Positions 1 to 9,916 of a stretch of 64,000 nt of DNA are shown in pieces. The DNA lies in the NCBI GenBank assembly GCA_003150615.1, contig QALN01000002.1, forward strand, positions 81,693 through 145,692, in the 5' to 3' direction. Position 1 is the stretch's first letter. Every line of letters starts with the position of its first letter. This DNA is from Flavobacteriales bacterium. GTDB taxonomy: Bacteria > Bacteroidota > Bacteroidia > Flavobacteriales > UBA1820. The notes under the pieces were generated by a model, which was not told the DNA's origin, did not search any database, and saw only the letters and a list, made by a program, of their open reading frames with translations. Both the position numbers and the translations under genes were made by a program.

Positions 1-1
1 T

Positions 2-1270
2 GGCTCTTATGGCGGTATTAATACCGATGAGAGACTGGAGTATTATAAGACGTTCATGCCTTTGGCTTACGATGCTTATATGAGCGCTCCGAAGGCTACT
101 GCTGCCAAGGCTCTTCAGGATGCTATATACAACACTACTGGTGGGTGGATGGGCTTGGCTACGGCGGAAAACCCGATCATCGCCAACGCAGAGGCACTTC
201 GGGATTACACGACGCTCGTTTCTTTTGGCGGTGAGGATAGCCAAGGTAATTACCCGGAAGACAAGAAGGCCGCATATCATGATAGAATGAGAGATAATAA
301 GTTTGGTCAATATTCGTCATCTCGTCCTATGATTGGTTTGGATGTAGTTACAGAGGATCAACATAAAGCTCTTAATGACGCTGGTATCACTCATTTCAGT
401 CAACTGTTTTCTGACAAGAATAAAGATATTGTTAATAAGATCCTTGGGGAGGATATGCTTAAGATGCAGGCGTTAAGATCCATGAAAGGCATGGAAGGTC
501 TTGATTTTATACTTGACCCGCATAAGGTGGCTCCCGGTCCTATGGATATAGGTGATGTGGAGGATCCTGATGTTAAGCTGGATATGCCTGAGCTGATTGA
601 TCCTAATACACTTCCTAAAACCAACACAAATGCCGGTAAGTCGAACGGCGGCAATGGAGGCAGGAATATAGTAGGTGGTGGTCTTGACTTTCCTGAGGTG
701 TTCAGGATGACTCCGGGAGCCGTGACAACGGAAGGTCTGGAAAGACATTACGCTCCTACCGTGGACCCGGTGTTGAGATCGGCTGATCAGTATATGGTTG
801 AGGCTAATCGTGCTTTCCAATCACAATTGGATCAGATGGGTAATGTCCCGGATTCCCAGAGAGGGGCTTTATCTTCCAGTTTACAGGCTATCATGAGTTC
901 CAATATAGGTAAGTATATAAATGAGGTAGAACAAGGGAATGTGGCTCAAAGGACTTGGGCTGATAATGTCAATTCTCAATCATGGGCGAATACTTACGAC
1001 AAGAACATAGCCCAACGTCAAGCTTATCAACAACGGATATTGCAGGGATTGGCTATAAATGACGAGAACTGGGCTAGGTATTTCGATAGCGTCAATGATG
1101 AGATTCAGCAGAAGTGGAACACGGCTACGACCATGAATACATTAAGATCTATATTTGGGGATGTTAAGATTGGTCCCAATGGCCAGTTGATCGCAGACCC
1201 TCAAGGAGATATATTAAGTTACAGGAGATTATATCCTGCTCAGGAAGTAACTAAAGGCAAAAAGGGATAA
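2..1270 (+). CDS. Virion-side protein, 5' end outside the window
   Basis: The reading frame is open from base 2, so at least 422 residues are visible and the true start lies upstream; the first internal ATG is at 56 and need not be the start. I do not recognise the family. Residues of the C-terminal half are rich in Gln, Asn and Ala and look like long helices, while the middle (around 550-660) is Pro/Asp/Gly rich and probably a linker. It ends TAA and the next gene starts 4 bases later, so the two are co-transcribed with the following giant proteins. By position it is probably a structural or ejected virion component; this is inference. Confidence 0.75.
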   Translation, partial: GSYGGINTDERLEYYKTFMPLAYDAYMSAPKATAAKALQDAIYNTTGGWMGLATAENPIIANAEALRDYTTLVSFGGEDSQGNYPEDKKAAYHDRMRDNKFGQYSSSRPMIGLDVVTEDQHKALNDAGITHFSQLFSDKNKDIVNKILGEDMLKMQALRSMKGMEGLDFILDPHKVAPGPMDIGDVEDPDVKLDMPELIDPNTLPKTNTNAGKSNGGNGGRNIVGGGLDFPEVFRMTPGAVTTEGLERHYAPTVDPVLRSADQYMVEANRAFQSQLDQMGNVPDSQRGALSSSLQAIMSSNIGKYINEVEQGNVAQRTWADNVNSQSWANTYDKNIAQRQAYQQRILQGLAINDENWARYFDSVNDEIQQKWNTATTMNTLRSIFGDVKIGPNGQLIADPQGDILSYRRLYPAQEVTKGKKG

Positions 1271-1273
1271 ATA

Positions 1274-4165
1274 ATGGCTTCACAATACAGTATATTAAGG
1301 AATTACGGTAAGTACGTATCACCCTACAACATGGATGTCATGATGCAGGGTATGGGATACATGCAGCAGAAGATAGATACCAATCGGCAGGCTATAAATG
1401 AGTATGCTGATTATATTATCAATTCTGACATTATAAAACCTCAGGATAGGGAATATCTTCAGAATAGGTTAAATGGATTGATACAGGATGTGAATAACGT
1501 GTATCGTAAATCCAATCTAGCTTCTGATGGTATAGCTAGAAGCATACAAGCCCGTCTTGGAGAGGCTTTAGATACCCGTGTATTGAACGCTATCGCCGGT
1601 ACTAGGGAGTATAGGTCTTTCTTTCAGAAGATCGAAGATATGAAGCTTAATAATCCTAAGCAATATAGTGCCATAAATGAGGCTGTGGCCTTAATGCCGT
1701 TTTATGAATGGGTTAATGATGGTCAGGTTGGTACAAGGATGAATCCTATTCATTACACTCCTTATACGGATTACAATGAGGAGATGAATAAGATGATGAA
1801 GGATTTCGTCAGTCTTAATAAGGGAAAGAAGTTTTCTGTTCCTGAGGTAGTGGATGGCAAGCCTACTGGTAGGATGAGAGATATTACTGTTGATGAGATG
1901 AGTCGATCTCAGATTAGAGCGATAGCCGCTAGATCTATATCCCAGAACGCTAAGGCTCAGATGCAGATAGAGGGTCAGTATTTGGCTGCCACTAATCCCG
2001 GTATGTTTAGTGGCATGACTACTGATCAGTTCGTTAATAAATATGTTTCCGGTTTTGACGCTGAGGAGAGCGCACTCTTAGCCAAACTCAAAGGGGCCGA
2101 GGCCAGCCCTTCCGCTAAGGCGGCTATTGAGGCGTCACTACAGGAGGTCCGGGAACAGCGCCGTGCGTTAGTGGAGGAGGCTACTTCCTTTATTGGCAAT
2201 AATATGAACCCGGCTAGAGCGGGGGAGTTTATTGTACGTAATGAATTTCTTGATGGTGTATCCGCTAGATGGTCGTATAACAACTCATCTGAGAACTACA
2301 TCGCTGATGATTATTACTTTAAGATGAGAGATCTTGATTTCAAGGAGAGAGAGTTCTCGTGGAGGCAGAAATCAAAGGAGATAGATCAGAATCTTAAGCT
2401 TAGGGAAGTAATGTCCAAGGAAGCTGGTAATAGCTCTAATATCCCTACAGGTGTTATGATTGAGCTGGAAAAGGTTCAGCCTAATGTTACTCCTGAGAAT
2501 ATATTTGACAATCAATATATTCAGAATGAGAATAATATATCGACAGGTGAGAAGGATTTAATATCATCCATAAATCCTGTTGATCTACGAGGCATAGAGA
2601 ACGATATACAAAACAATCCTTCTATATATCATGGTGGTGTTAATAGCGAGAATATTATGGCATGGATCACTAATAATGGCGGTGCGTCAAGTTCTGTATT
2701 ATCATCAACCCCAAATATGGTGAATAAATACGAGGCTCTTATGGCAGCGAATGATAATAGGAATAGGTATGGTAAGATCATGGATGAGGAAGTTGATTAT
2801 CTTACAAATGCCTTTGATGTCGCTACGGAAAATATCCTTAATGATGCTGTAAGGGATCAGGACTATGTTACTGGAGGTATTGATACATATACTGACAATG
2901 GTATGGTTAATGCGAGGGATGTTGGTAAGAATGGAGCTATTATTGGAGGGAAAGAGTATTCACCAGAAGATGCTTTAAAGGTTTCCGCTATAGCTGGATT
3001 GATAAGCGAGAACATCAACTATGCGGATAGATCTATAGCTAATACGGAGCTGATGAGATCTTATATAAATTTGTTAAATAGATATTCAGGAGAAAATTTC
3101 ACTCTGGAGGATATAAATGATATAGCTAAAACTTATAGTCGTGTAGACAATCCGGTAATGAATAGCGATAATGTCGATATGACTAGTAGGGATAAAATGA
3201 TCAAGATCTTAGGTAAGAATATGTCTAGAGCTGACGGCCCTACGCTTAGAAGAGAATGGTCTTCATCTAATATAGGTCGTAATATAGCTAAGGCTATTCA
3301 GGATTCTAAAATGGTCTATGAAAGAAGATATGACGAGTTTGCTCCAAGATCATGGTCGTTCTCTAATTCTACCAATGCCTCTAAAGAAGATAGGCGTATG
3401 CATGCTAAATTAGAGAGTCTGCTTTTGTCAAGAGCTGGTTTCTTGAATAAGGATAAAGATAGCAGGCTTAATAATTACATATTGTATGCTCGTCCTACGG
3501 ATAATCCCAATACATTTGATTTGGTAGCTATGGCTGGCGGGAAAAATATCGCTACGGTTCAAGTTACTAAAGAGGAATTAGATAGTATGGGGTATAGTTT
3601 GTACGAAAGGGAAAGGAATGTAAGATCTGAAGATTACGAATCTAAGATCATCCCTGTATCTTTTTCTGCCACGACCAATAGGCCTTATCAGAAATGGGCG
3701 CAAGCTAATTCACTTGGCGCTTTCGCTACTATCGAGAATGCGGCTGAGGAGGCTTCTAGGATGGTTGATAAGTACAATATTCAGAACAATGAACTAGCTA
3801 CATCCGAGCTTAATAAAAGAGCTATTAGGATTATTAATACGGTTTTAAGAAATTACAAATCGTATGATGTTAAAGCCAAGGGCTTTCCTGGAGGTGTTGA
3901 GGTTGGCGTCTATTTTCACGGGCAGGTTAGGACCGGGACACCTCTAAAGGTGTTGGAATATAATACTGATTATGCTGATAATATCATGAAGATTATAAAT
4001 ATGTGTCCTCAGATGTATCTTACCCAAGCCGTGGTTGAGGCTATCAATAAAGACGTTATTGTTAAGGGTAGAGATATTAATGAGCAGCACTCTGATCTTA
4101 GCAATATTCTTTCGGTGTTGGATAAAGAGACTATGGATAAAATAGATGGAAAAAATGAGCAATAA
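1274..4165 (+). CDS. Large hypothetical virion-side protein, 963 aa
   Basis: A 963-residue protein starting at ATG 1274, 4 bases after the preceding stop. It is mainly polar, with many Asn, Asp, Met and Arg residues, and appears largely helical, with no signal peptide or membrane segment that I can see. No catalytic motif is recognised. It sits between two other large proteins transcribed together, a layout typical of internal virion proteins in phages of Bacteroidales. Its end overlaps the next start by 20 bases, which suggests translational coupling. Function is not known; a structural or ejected role is inferred from size and position only. Confidence 0.8.
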   Translation: MASQYSILRNYGKYVSPYNMDVMMQGMGYMQQKIDTNRQAINEYADYIINSDIIKPQDREYLQNRLNGLIQDVNNVYRKSNLASDGIARSIQARLGEALDTRVLNAIAGTREYRSFFQKIEDMKLNNPKQYSAINEAVALMPFYEWVNDGQVGTRMNPIHYTPYTDYNEEMNKMMKDFVSLNKGKKFSVPEVVDGKPTGRMRDITVDEMSRSQIRAIAARSISQNAKAQMQIEGQYLAATNPGMFSGMTTDQFVNKYVSGFDAEESALLAKLKGAEASPSAKAAIEASLQEVREQRRALVEEATSFIGNNMNPARAGEFIVRNEFLDGVSARWSYNNSSENYIADDYYFKMRDLDFKEREFSWRQKSKEIDQNLKLREVMSKEAGNSSNIPTGVMIELEKVQPNVTPENIFDNQYIQNENNISTGEKDLISSINPVDLRGIENDIQNNPSIYHGGVNSENIMAWITNNGGASSSVLSSTPNMVNKYEALMAANDNRNRYGKIMDEEVDYLTNAFDVATENILNDAVRDQDYVTGGIDTYTDNGMVNARDVGKNGAIIGGKEYSPEDALKVSAIAGLISENINYADRSIANTELMRSYINLLNRYSGENFTLEDINDIAKTYSRVDNPVMNSDNVDMTSRDKMIKILGKNMSRADGPTLRREWSSSNIGRNIAKAIQDSKMVYERRYDEFAPRSWSFSNSTNASKEDRRMHAKLESLLLSRAGFLNKDKDSRLNNYILYARPTDNPNTFDLVAMAGGKNIATVQVTKEELDSMGYSLYERERNVRSEDYESKIIPVSFSATTNRPYQKWAQANSLGAFATIENAAEEASRMVDKYNIQNNELATSELNKRAIRIINTVLRNYKSYDVKAKGFPGGVEVGVYFHGQVRTGTPLKVLEYNTDYADNIMKIINMCPQMYLTQAVVEAINKDVIVKGRDINEQHSDLSNILSVLDKETMDKIDGKNEQ

Positions 4166-7100
4166 TAATAACGATATAGGGAATGTGATGAAGAGTCAGG
4201 GATATTATGTCCCTACTCCATCAATTCCATCTCCCATGCCTTCTAAGGATAATATTTCTTCTATCCCTATACCTGTTGGCATGCGCGGTTCATCGGATAT
4301 GGATAATGATGTTTTGTCTAGAGAGGGAAGCAGGAGTATTCCATCATTAGTAGAGGGTATAAAAAATTCCGTAGAGACATCTTATCATGATGATGTAAAA
4401 GCAAGGAATCCGCTTTTTCAGATGATAAACGAGACGGGTATTCCTAAGGGTAATTATGATATAACTGGAAGTAGGATCAACCTTCGTGATTCAAGGTATA
4501 GGCTGTCAACAGGTGAATGGATTCCAAAATACGAGAGTTATATCAATAATGTGGATAATGATGATCGTCTATCGAGAAGTCAAAGTGGTTGGGAGAAAAC
4601 TTATAGAGGATTAGGTAAGTTTATTTATAAGTCTGCTTTGTATGGAATAGGTGGAGTAGGTCAGTCTGTTTATGGATTAAAGGAGCTTGTTACAAAAGGG
4701 ACGTTATCAGCTATGTATGATAACAGTTTTGCCAGATGGTTGGATGATATGGATAAGCGTGGTGATTATACGCTTAATCATTATTACAGTAAGGAGGAGC
4801 GAGATGCTGGATTTCTTAAAAGTATGTTTACAACCAATTTTTGGACAAATGATCTTTTGTCAGGAGCTGCATTTACGGCTGGAGCCGTTTTGTCATCTTA
4901 CGCCTTCGCCGGAGCTGGTCTTATGAATGCCGCTCGTATGGGGGCTAGAATAGGTGCTACGATTGCCGGTATGGGGAAGGCTGTTTCTGCTACAAAGACC
5001 GGGTTTAATGCTATGCTAAGAGCTGCCCGCATAGGACGAGGCATAGGTAAGGGGCTGGACAACCTGACCTTTATCGGTACGTCAACGCTTTGGGAGGCTT
5101 CGGTAGAGTCAAGGAGTGGGTTGATGGAATCTGAGGAAAACTTCAAGCAGGCTTACAGGAATGCCTATGGTAGAGAAGCCTCATATGAGGAACTCATGAA
5201 GTTCAGAGCTGATAATGCTGATGCCGCTAACGCTATATTCGCTGCCAATATCGGTATCCTTACGTTATCCAATATAGCTATGTTCGGTGATATGTTTGGC
5301 ATGGATCTGGGCGTTGATAAGTTCATAAAACGAAATATATTTGGTGTAGGAGCCGAGAGGATGGATAATGGAACATTGAGGATCATAACGCCTAAGAAAT
5401 GGCAGAAAATAGCCGGGAATACGTTCAATATTATCAAACGTCCGGTATCTGAGGGTCTGTATGAGGAAGGTCTTCAGGGAGTGGCTAGTAAATCCGCCGA
5501 GGATTGGGTAGAATCAAGATACAATCCTATGGCTATTCGTCAGAATATAGGCTATATGGAGGCTATAAAGAACGGGTTCAAGGAGACTTACGGATCTAAT
5601 CAGGGATGGAAGGAAATCGGCATCGGTATGATTATTGGATCGGTTATGGGAGTAAAAACTATTGGTGGTATAAAGGAATGGAGCCAAGACATGTCCCGGA
5701 ACAAGGGGATGGTGGAGGCTTACAACACCAATGCCGGCGCCTTGACTACCGCCGCTATCCGTGCTATTCGTGGCAGCATGGCCCTGAACACTCAATTATC
5801 AGGCTTGAGTACGGATAATAACGCTGACGATATACCTAATTCTAGAATCGTAGATAAGACTTTTAGTGACGCCGTATTCAACCGTCTTCGTTATGATCAG
5901 GAAATGGGGATGTTAGATGATACCAAGGAGAATTTCAAGACAGTCATCGAGTCTATACCTAATAGCGATATAGCCTCTGATATGAATATGACAGATGAGC
6001 AGGTAAATGAGTATAAGTCCAATCTTGTTGGCGAGTTCAATAAGAAGGTTGATAATTTTACTATGGCTAGTAGATTTGCCGACTCCCTTACCGATGGTAT
6101 ATCCAATAGATCATTTAACACCTACATCTCTAACATGGCTTATAACGGTCTTGAGGCTAAGGATAATTTGGATGATATCGCTAATCAGTTAGGAAGGATA
6201 TACAATACGGATATAGGCCCCGCTTTAGATATATATTCTCGTCTTAATCCTGATTCGAGTAGGGATCTTAAGAAACTCAGGAAGCTTACAGATGATATAC
6301 AGAAGATGGAGAAGAATGTTTTGAAGCTTCAGCAGAGTATCACGTCTAAAGAAGCTCTTGAGTCTGATAAGGTCAAGTTAGCCAAGGAGAATGATAGACT
6401 TCTTAAATTGACGGAGGATAGAATTGCTTTGGAGAGGAGATTAGCTACGTTAGTTAACTCAGAGACAGATATATCTAAGCTGTTATTAAACAGGAATGAA
6501 TCAAGGATCAGTGCCGCCGATCTTATGTCGGCTTATGAGACTATAGTTGGTTTTGAGAATGCTGTATCTATCCGTGGGGTTGATAATTATAAAGAGGCTA
6601 TGGCGTTACTTAGCGAGTATCGTCATAATCTTGTGGCTTATAAGAATATAAATGAGTCCCTTCGCCGTATGCGTGATAGGAGATTCATACGGTCGCAGGA
6701 ACGTGGGTTCATGAAGGTTTTGTCAAACATATGGGGAAAGACTTATGAGGAGGATGATAGTAAATATGATTTCAGGAATACCGATGATCCTGATGCCAAC
6801 TCCCTTTATGCCAATGATCAGGCCATAGATAAGGCTTATCAAGATGGTCTTATAGGAGAGGACGAGGCATTTATGTTCAAGACCTATAATCATATGATCG
6901 CCAGATCTATGGAGAATGATATCAAGGCTGATGAGGGCGGTATCGTTGAGAATGTACCTGATAATGAGGATATCATAAATCCTTCTGATGATAGAATCAA
7001 TAATATAGCTATAAAGATATGGAACGGTAATGAGGATATCTTATCTCCTAGGGAGAGGCAGATATATGATAATAACAAGGATCGTATCAATGATCTTGTA

Positions 7101-9026
7101 AATGGGTTTGGCGATAATCCTATAGCTAGGCTTAATAAGATTAGGTCAATGATAGATAGGTTAAATACCAACGATAACGTCTTAAATAACATCAGGGATA
7201 CTATTGATGATATCATAGATATGAACATTAATGGTCTTGATCAGGATCAGGTTAAGGAGGCTATACAGACTTATAATGATCTTATGAATGATATTGACAA
7301 CGGGAATGAAGTTGATCAGGATAAACTTAATGAGGCTATTGATATTATCAATAACTATTCTGATGAACCTCTTCTCCAGTTCGTGGAATGGATGAGGCTG
7401 TATGATAATGGAAGTATGGTTGTCAAGGATTACGATAAGTCTATACCTATGGGTGATGTTCTCACGGAGAGCGAACCCGGAACATCCACCGGCAGGACGG
7501 AGGCCAATGCCGCCCAGAATCCGGTAGTGTTGATGGCCCAGAAGAGAGAGATTGGCGGAGTCATGTATTATGAGGTAGGAGGGATGAGACTTGACAGGTT
7601 TATGGACGGTCTTGGGCTTAAAAGATCTGATGCCACTGATACTGATAATGGAAGGGTGATGGATTTCACCAACGGAACCGACATATTTACTGTTATAGAG
7701 TCGAATAACCACTCAAGATGGATGATAAGCGAGGATGACGCTCAGGCTTTCGAGAACGCTACCGGTGTCATACTGGGGCGGCAGACCGCCTTATCGACCT
7801 CCAACTGGTTCATGGTGTATCGCAAGGGGCAGGATGGATCTGTTGTTCCTTATTATACAGGAGATGCATTTGGCTCTAATAATGAGTCGATAAATCAAGA
7901 AGCTGCGGCTAGTCTTCGTAAGAACGATATCGTGAGGTTCAAGGTAGATATGTTAGATCCTTATACCAAGGAATTGTATGATAAATACAATAGCCTTTAT
8001 GCCGTTGATCCTAATTCTGACGAGACCAAGTCTGCCCGTAGTGATTTGGTTAATAATATGGTTATTAAGATCGTGGATGGTGACGGTAATTTTGTCTCGG
8101 TGCTAAAAGCCAATGATCCAGACTCAAAAGGGAGTAACGCTGATTTAAGGAGTAGGGCCTTTGAGTTGTATAGGGATAATGTAGGATCTGTCGCTGGCGA
8201 GATTGATATACCGTTCGTAGGCACAGTCACCAGTGTTTTGCCGGGAAGACCTAATTTTAGCGTAAGTGATGATAATGGGACGTTGATGGTATCCGAGAAT
8301 GACTTTACCAACGAGACGGTTGGTAAGGTCGAGAGTGTAGGATATATAGAGAACGGGGAGGTTACGATGAGGGATGATATTAAGTATAATATATTCCCGT
8401 TCTGTACGGCTATCGTCAGGGATAAGTATGGTGATTATAAAAATTCACGTATCCCGGTAGTAGCTATAAAGACAGGAAATGGAAGAAATTACCTGTACCC
8501 CGTAAGATTGAAAAATCAGGATACATCATCATTCTCATCTATGATCGGATCGATGGCTGACAGAATTATAGAGGGTCTAGGTGGTGGAGTAAGTATTGAT
8601 GATATAATGGATCTTAACAACGCTATAGCCAGATCAGGGCTGGATAACAAGACATATATGATTCCGTTGGCGGGAGACGTGGATGTTATCAAGGGACGGT
8701 TAAAGGCTGTCAAGGAAGCCGCTAGTAAGATGCCTATGACCGCTGATGTAAGAGGATGGATAGGCGATTCTAGGACCAAGGAGGATATTTTGATGAATGA
8801 CGTTACGATCAACATCGATCTTAATAACGATCCTTTCATAGCCCCTAAGTTCAGGATGAGTATTAGGAGGGATGAGACGTTCTTCGAGGATACGGAGACC
8901 CCGTTCGTCAACCCGCCCGGTTCCCAATCGGAGTTCGCCTCGCCTACGAAAGCAGCCGAGGATAAGTCTTTGGTTTCCGACGGGAATGTCGTATCTGGAG
9001 AAAATGAAGCGGAAAATCCTTGCTAA
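4146..9026 (+). CDS. Giant virion-side protein with hydrophobic N-terminal third, 1626 aa
   Basis: A 1626-residue protein. ATG 4146 overlaps the previous gene by 20 bases; ATG 4155, three codons on, is an equally good start. Hydrophobic, Gly/Ala-rich stretches occur near residues 155-180, 237-280, 355-385 and 490-515, enough to span or associate with a membrane. Residues about 705-775 form a clear coiled coil rich in Lys, Glu and Leu. The C-terminal half is Asp/Asn rich. No polymerase signature such as DFDGD is present. Such large proteins with membrane-active N-terminal parts are typical of proteins ejected from the virion during infection; that role is inferred. Confidence 0.8.
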   Translation: MEKMSNNNNDIGNVMKSQGYYVPTPSIPSPMPSKDNISSIPIPVGMRGSSDMDNDVLSREGSRSIPSLVEGIKNSVETSYHDDVKARNPLFQMINETGIPKGNYDITGSRINLRDSRYRLSTGEWIPKYESYINNVDNDDRLSRSQSGWEKTYRGLGKFIYKSALYGIGGVGQSVYGLKELVTKGTLSAMYDNSFARWLDDMDKRGDYTLNHYYSKEERDAGFLKSMFTTNFWTNDLLSGAAFTAGAVLSSYAFAGAGLMNAARMGARIGATIAGMGKAVSATKTGFNAMLRAARIGRGIGKGLDNLTFIGTSTLWEASVESRSGLMESEENFKQAYRNAYGREASYEELMKFRADNADAANAIFAANIGILTLSNIAMFGDMFGMDLGVDKFIKRNIFGVGAERMDNGTLRIITPKKWQKIAGNTFNIIKRPVSEGLYEEGLQGVASKSAEDWVESRYNPMAIRQNIGYMEAIKNGFKETYGSNQGWKEIGIGMIIGSVMGVKTIGGIKEWSQDMSRNKGMVEAYNTNAGALTTAAIRAIRGSMALNTQLSGLSTDNNADDIPNSRIVDKTFSDAVFNRLRYDQEMGMLDDTKENFKTVIESIPNSDIASDMNMTDEQVNEYKSNLVGEFNKKVDNFTMASRFADSLTDGISNRSFNTYISNMAYNGLEAKDNLDDIANQLGRIYNTDIGPALDIYSRLNPDSSRDLKKLRKLTDDIQKMEKNVLKLQQSITSKEALESDKVKLAKENDRLLKLTEDRIALERRLATLVNSETDISKLLLNRNESRISAADLMSAYETIVGFENAVSIRGVDNYKEAMALLSEYRHNLVAYKNINESLRRMRDRRFIRSQERGFMKVLSNIWGKTYEEDDSKYDFRNTDDPDANSLYANDQAIDKAYQDGLIGEDEAFMFKTYNHMIARSMENDIKADEGGIVENVPDNEDIINPSDDRINNIAIKIWNGNEDILSPRERQIYDNNKDRINDLVNGFGDNPIARLNKIRSMIDRLNTNDNVLNNIRDTIDDIIDMNINGLDQDQVKEAIQTYNDLMNDIDNGNEVDQDKLNEAIDIINNYSDEPLLQFVEWMRLYDNGSMVVKDYDKSIPMGDVLTESEPGTSTGRTEANAAQNPVVLMAQKREIGGVMYYEVGGMRLDRFMDGLGLKRSDATDTDNGRVMDFTNGTDIFTVIESNNHSRWMISEDDAQAFENATGVILGRQTALSTSNWFMVYRKGQDGSVVPYYTGDAFGSNNESINQEAAASLRKNDIVRFKVDMLDPYTKELYDKYNSLYAVDPNSDETKSARSDLVNNMVIKIVDGDGNFVSVLKANDPDSKGSNADLRSRAFELYRDNVGSVAGEIDIPFVGTVTSVLPGRPNFSVSDDNGTLMVSENDFTNETVGKVESVGYIENGEVTMRDDIKYNIFPFCTAIVRDKYGDYKNSRIPVVAIKTGNGRNYLYPVRLKNQDTSSFSSMIGSMADRIIEGLGGGVSIDDIMDLNNAIARSGLDNKTYMIPLAGDVDVIKGRLKAVKEAASKMPMTADVRGWIGDSRTKEDILMNDVTINIDLNNDPFIAPKFRMSIRRDETFFEDTETPFVNPPGSQSEFASPTKAAEDKSLVSDGNVVSGENEAENPC

Positions 9027-9042
9027 ATAAATTATCTTGATT

Positions 9043-9050
9043 TATCTTTG
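9043..9050 (+). promoter_or_regulatory. Bacteroides-type -7 promoter box
   Basis: TATCTTTG matches the TAnnTTTG -7 consensus of the Bacteroides primary sigma factor. It lies 16 bases after the stop of the 1626-aa gene and about 90 bases before the ATG at 9139. The six bases after it, CGGTGT, are identical in the promoter at 9795. Confidence 0.7.
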
Positions 9051-9138
9051 CGGTGTCAGTCCATCACCTGACGAGTAAGATATTTAAAAGTTGGTCCCTG
9101 TCGGGTGTGTGATGGCCCCGGTGGGGACTCTTTATATT
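9051..9138 (+). promoter_or_regulatory. Structured leader RNA, copy 1 (two hairpins with loop-loop pairing)
   Basis: Hairpin 1 pairs GTCAG 9055-9059 with CTGAC 9068-9072 around an 8-nt loop (9060-9067). Hairpin 2 pairs GGTCCC 9093-9098 with GGGACT 9124-9129 and ends 9 nt before the ATG. Loop 1 CCATCAC 9061-9067 is perfectly complementary to GTGATGG 9109-9115 inside loop 2, giving a kissing-loop or pseudoknot. The linker contains AAGATATT. The same architecture with different sequences occurs at 9803, 21519 and 29049, so pairing rather than sequence is conserved. Confidence 0.75.
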
Positions 9139-9723
9139 ATGCAGTTAGATAGTTTTTTACATCGGAAAATTATGCAAGACCTACGCATCCAGCGAGTGAA
9201 GGTCTTGATGATGTTATACACCAGTCATTATTTTGTCAATAACAGACAAAGGCAGTTGCTTGACCATACATACGCTTTAAGCAGAAGTCAGGCTTTCGAT
9301 TATATGACGGAGTTCAATGAAAGACTTAGTGATAAGATAGGTATAGAATGTACGATGGATATTCTTCTACCTACCGATGATGATAATGCTAATATCATAA
9401 TCGAGTACAATGGCATCATTAAGAAGTTGATGAGGGAAGCCGAGAAGCTGGAACTTGACACTGACGTTATTAAGGATATGATGCGCGATCTACTTAATGA
9501 GTTGAAAGATTATGTTGATCTTAATATCTTGATATTTGACGTAATCCAGTTACTTATAAAATACAATCTATTTAGGTTGGATGCCATAACCGAGCAGGAG
9601 TTCAAGGACTCTTTCGTCAGGATGGATAGTAGGAATATGGAGATAAAGAAATTAACTTTATCTGATATTAAGAAGGTGGTGATGATGATGGAGGATAGAT
9701 ATAGTTATATTTCGTCTATATGA
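9139..9723 (+). CDS. Hypothetical helical protein behind leader RNA copy 1
   Basis: A 194-residue protein. The frame is open from 9091, but the leader RNA and its TTATATTATG junction place the start at ATG 9139, exactly as in copies 2 and 3. The protein is mostly helical and rich in Leu, Asp, Met and Ile, with no Cys cluster, signal peptide or recognised domain. It ends with tandem stops TGA TAG and is followed by a separate promoter, so it is a single-gene unit. The other leader-carrying genes are BRO, BRO-like and Rha regulators, which makes a regulatory role possible, but nothing in this protein itself shows it. Confidence 0.75.
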   Translation: MQLDSFLHRKIMQDLRIQRVKVLMMLYTSHYFVNNRQRQLLDHTYALSRSQAFDYMTEFNERLSDKIGIECTMDILLPTDDDNANIIIEYNGIIKKLMREAEKLELDTDVIKDMMRDLLNELKDYVDLNILIFDVIQLLIKYNLFRLDAITEQEFKDSFVRMDSRNMEIKKLTLSDIKKVVMMMEDRYSYISSI

Positions 9724-9794
9724 TAGACAAATATAATTGATTACGTTTTTTGTAAAAATATCTCCTATTTGTTTGTTGTTTTAAAATAAGTGTC

Positions 9795-9802
9795 TATATT
9801 TG
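9795..9802 (+). promoter_or_regulatory. Bacteroides-type -7 promoter box
   Basis: TATATTTG with a TTTG element about 20 bases upstream fits the Bacteroides -33/-7 promoter. It is followed at once by CGGTGT, as at 9051, so transcription should begin at the base of leader hairpin 1. Confidence 0.7.
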
Positions 9803-9916
9803 CGGTGTCTATCCGTTGCTAGACCAGAAGAAGATATTAATATCGCTTAGGCGTAGGCGATAAATGAGAGCTATCAGTGGAGTAACGGACGCTGGTGGCT
9901 CTCGTTGTTTTATATT
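9803..9916 (+). promoter_or_regulatory. Structured leader RNA, copy 2
   Basis: Hairpin 1 pairs GTCTA 9807-9811 with TAGAC 9820-9824 around an 8-nt loop (9812-9819). Hairpin 2 pairs GAGAGCTATC 9866-9875 with GGTGGCTCTC 9894-9903 (G-U pairs included) and ends 13 nt before the ATG at 9917. Loop 1 TCCGTTGC pairs with GTAACGGA 9882-9889 inside loop 2 (8 bp, one G-U). An extra hairpin, TATCGC 9841-9846 with GCGATA 9857-9862, is inserted in the linker, which also carries AAGATATT. Confidence 0.8.
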
